Below are positions 4,824 to 5,807 of a stretch of 5,807 bases of DNA, one piece after another. Source of the stretch: an uncultured Chlamydiae bacterium. GTDB taxonomy: Bacteria > Chlamydiota > Chlamydiia > Chlamydiales > Rhabdochlamydiaceae. How positions within the stretch are numbered: position 1 is the first letter of the stretch; every line of letters starts with the position of its first letter. The stretch spans positions 1 through 5,807 of the forward strand of contig CAMFJP010000082.1 of the NCBI GenBank assembly GCA_945957075.1. The letters are read 5' to 3'. The position numbers were made by a program, and so were the translations under genes. The notes beneath the pieces were generated by a model. It did no database searches. It had not been told where the DNA came from and saw only the letters and a program-made list of their open reading frames with translations.

Positions 4824-5807
4824 TCACAAGCTTGTTTTTTTTATTTTCTTTTGGTGGCTAGGTTGAGCTTGTTCGTCGCAGTAGTCTATCCAAATAGGGG
4901 AGCTCCAACCGATGTGGCCATCTTCTTGCACAACGCGTATGTAGTAGTATGCAAACAGCTTGCCATCAACGCCCTTGATGGAGACATTCGAGAGGTTTTC
5001 TTTGTCATCGAATACATAGTCTATAGAAGCTGCAGGTGGGTGAATATTGTGAATTGTTTTTCCATTGCGGATAAAGGAAATTTCTTTGATAGGGGCTGTG
5101 GCTGCAACGTAGCCTGTGATGTGTCTGTTGAATGCAAGCCCTGGTTTTGTTTGAGAGCTAAGCTCGCTGCCCATAGGGGATCCGGCGATAAAAAATCCAA
5201 TTACCATGCGCGCCCCTGTTGTGGCAAAACAGCTGCGTTGTATAAGAGCTTGGTGCAGGCTGTCTCGAGAGTGATCTTTAGCGATAATGGCTGTAAGTCC
5301 TGGTGAATACTGCGTTTGATTTGCTGTATAGAGCCCATCATAAACGCCTCTGTCATCAAGCCCCCCTGCAACAAAGCCAAACCGGTGACCCTGCTCCAAC
5401 GCTTTGCGTATGGATCCTTTTTTTATAGAGTTTGTGCCTGTTTTATCTTCTGTTTGAATGGGCCGTAGATTGCCTTCTTCTTCTGTGCATTCAGAGCATC
5501 CCCACGCATTGTAAATTTCTACAACGCGTTCAAATTCCGAGGAAAAGTCTTCGAACGTTGTTGGAATAGAGGAGGCCATTGTAAAGCAAGGAATAGAGAG
5601 CATTTCTTTTGGGGTATGGCTTTTGTAAATTTTCTTTAGGGAGCTAAACTTTGCATCTTTTTTTCTAAGAATGGGTTTCATATCTTTAAAATAGATAAGA
5701 TGGCGTAGTCCCTCCTCTGGAGACGCATTGTACCATTGAAAGCCTAAAAATGTTGTAAATCTGCCCTCCTCATTATTTTCGCTAACACATGTGGAAATGT
5801 GTTTCCA
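4824..5807 (-). CDS. DUF3604 family protein, C-terminal part (start outside window)
   Basis: The leftward frame stays open from the stop at 4824 through base 5807, so 327 residues are visible and the N-terminus is missing. The Met at 5681 is visible residue 43, inside a conserved stretch (FTTFLGFQW at 17-25, HLIYFKD at 36-42), so it is not the start. Features matching my memory of DUF3604 are: VVEIYNAWGCSE, a GHRFGFVAGG block, YSPGLTAIIAKDHSRDSLHQAL, RSCFATTGARM, the PMGSEL turn, and a C-terminal beta-rich part (ISFIRNGKTI, YYYIRVVQEDGHIGWSSPIWID). The family is related to PHP/amidohydrolase-type metal-dependent folds and its substrate is unknown. IPCFT and GGLDDRG stand where relatives, as I recall, have histidine-containing metal-ligand motifs, so activity is uncertain. 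The tail is Lys-rich (KKIKKTSL). It converges on the 234-residue gene with a 79-base spacer. Confidence 0.75.
   Translation of the reverse strand, partial: WKHISTCVSENNEEGRFTTFLGFQWYNASPEEGLRHLIYFKDMKPILRKKDAKFSSLKKIYKSHTPKEMLSIPCFTMASSIPTTFEDFSSEFERVVEIYNAWGCSECTEEEGNLRPIQTEDKTGTNSIKKGSIRKALEQGHRFGFVAGGLDDRGVYDGLYTANQTQYSPGLTAIIAKDHSRDSLHQALIQRSCFATTGARMVIGFFIAGSPMGSELSSQTKPGLAFNRHITGYVAATAPIKEISFIRNGKTIHNIHPPAASIDYVFDDKENLSNVSIKGVDGKLFAYYYIRVVQEDGHIGWSSPIWIDYCDEQAQPSHQKKIKKTSL

Noticed and set aside
4826..4842. ACAAGCTTGT palindrome followed by T8, as a rightward intrinsic terminator
   Set aside because: A palindrome without a loop leaves only three pairs, and the T-run is the coding complement of the Lys-rich tail of the DUF3604 protein.
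4851..5306. Rightward open frame of 151 codons opposite the DUF3604 gene
   Set aside because: It is antisense to a gene with clear family motifs, has no ribosome binding site, and encodes a Cys- and Val-rich, low-sense protein; it is a shadow frame.

Overview
The window looks like a piece of chromosome from a Gram-negative, outer-membrane-bearing bacterium. It is probably a member of the Chlamydiota of the environmental or amoeba-associated type. This rests on the style of the proteins (a 688-residue LptD/OstA-like outer-membrane protein directly behind an exported HEAT-repeat protein, and a DUF3604 protein) and on moderate, somewhat AT-leaning base composition. The placement is recalled from family knowledge and is not proven by any marker gene here.

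Layout. Positions 1-117 are non-coding, with a short imperfect direct repeat (CGCAGAG twice) that merges into a GC-rich hairpin. Positions 118-3857 hold a tight leftward pair, a HEAT-repeat exported protein (first gene) followed after 5 bases by an LptD-like protein (second gene). Positions 3858-4039 are a divergent, AT-rich intergenic region. It has a perfect TATAAT box facing the HEAT gene and, just ahead of the rightward gene, a compact inverted-repeat element that can fold as a three-way junction. Positions 4040-4744 encode an unrecognised 234-residue soluble protein read rightward from a good ribosome binding site. Positions 4745-4823 are a convergent spacer filled by two adjacent perfect hairpins. 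From 4824 to the right edge runs a leftward DUF3604 gene. Its reading frame stays open through the last base, so its start lies outside the window and the first ATG inside the window (5681) is not the true start.

How the genes relate. The HEAT and LptD-like proteins both have N-terminal signal peptides and are almost certainly co-transcribed. The LptD-like product would sit in the outer membrane and insert lipopolysaccharide/lipooligosaccharide. The HEAT protein is a plausible periplasmic or envelope partner, but that link is inferred from gene order only. The 234-residue protein and the DUF3604 protein have no demonstrated link to this pair.

The observations most worth following are the branched dyad element at 3960-4003 with the orphan gene it precedes, the possible loss of metal-ligand histidines in the DUF3604 protein, and the paired HEAT/LptD genes. 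I saw no CRISPR array, tRNA, rRNA, insertion sequence or convincing new defence system.
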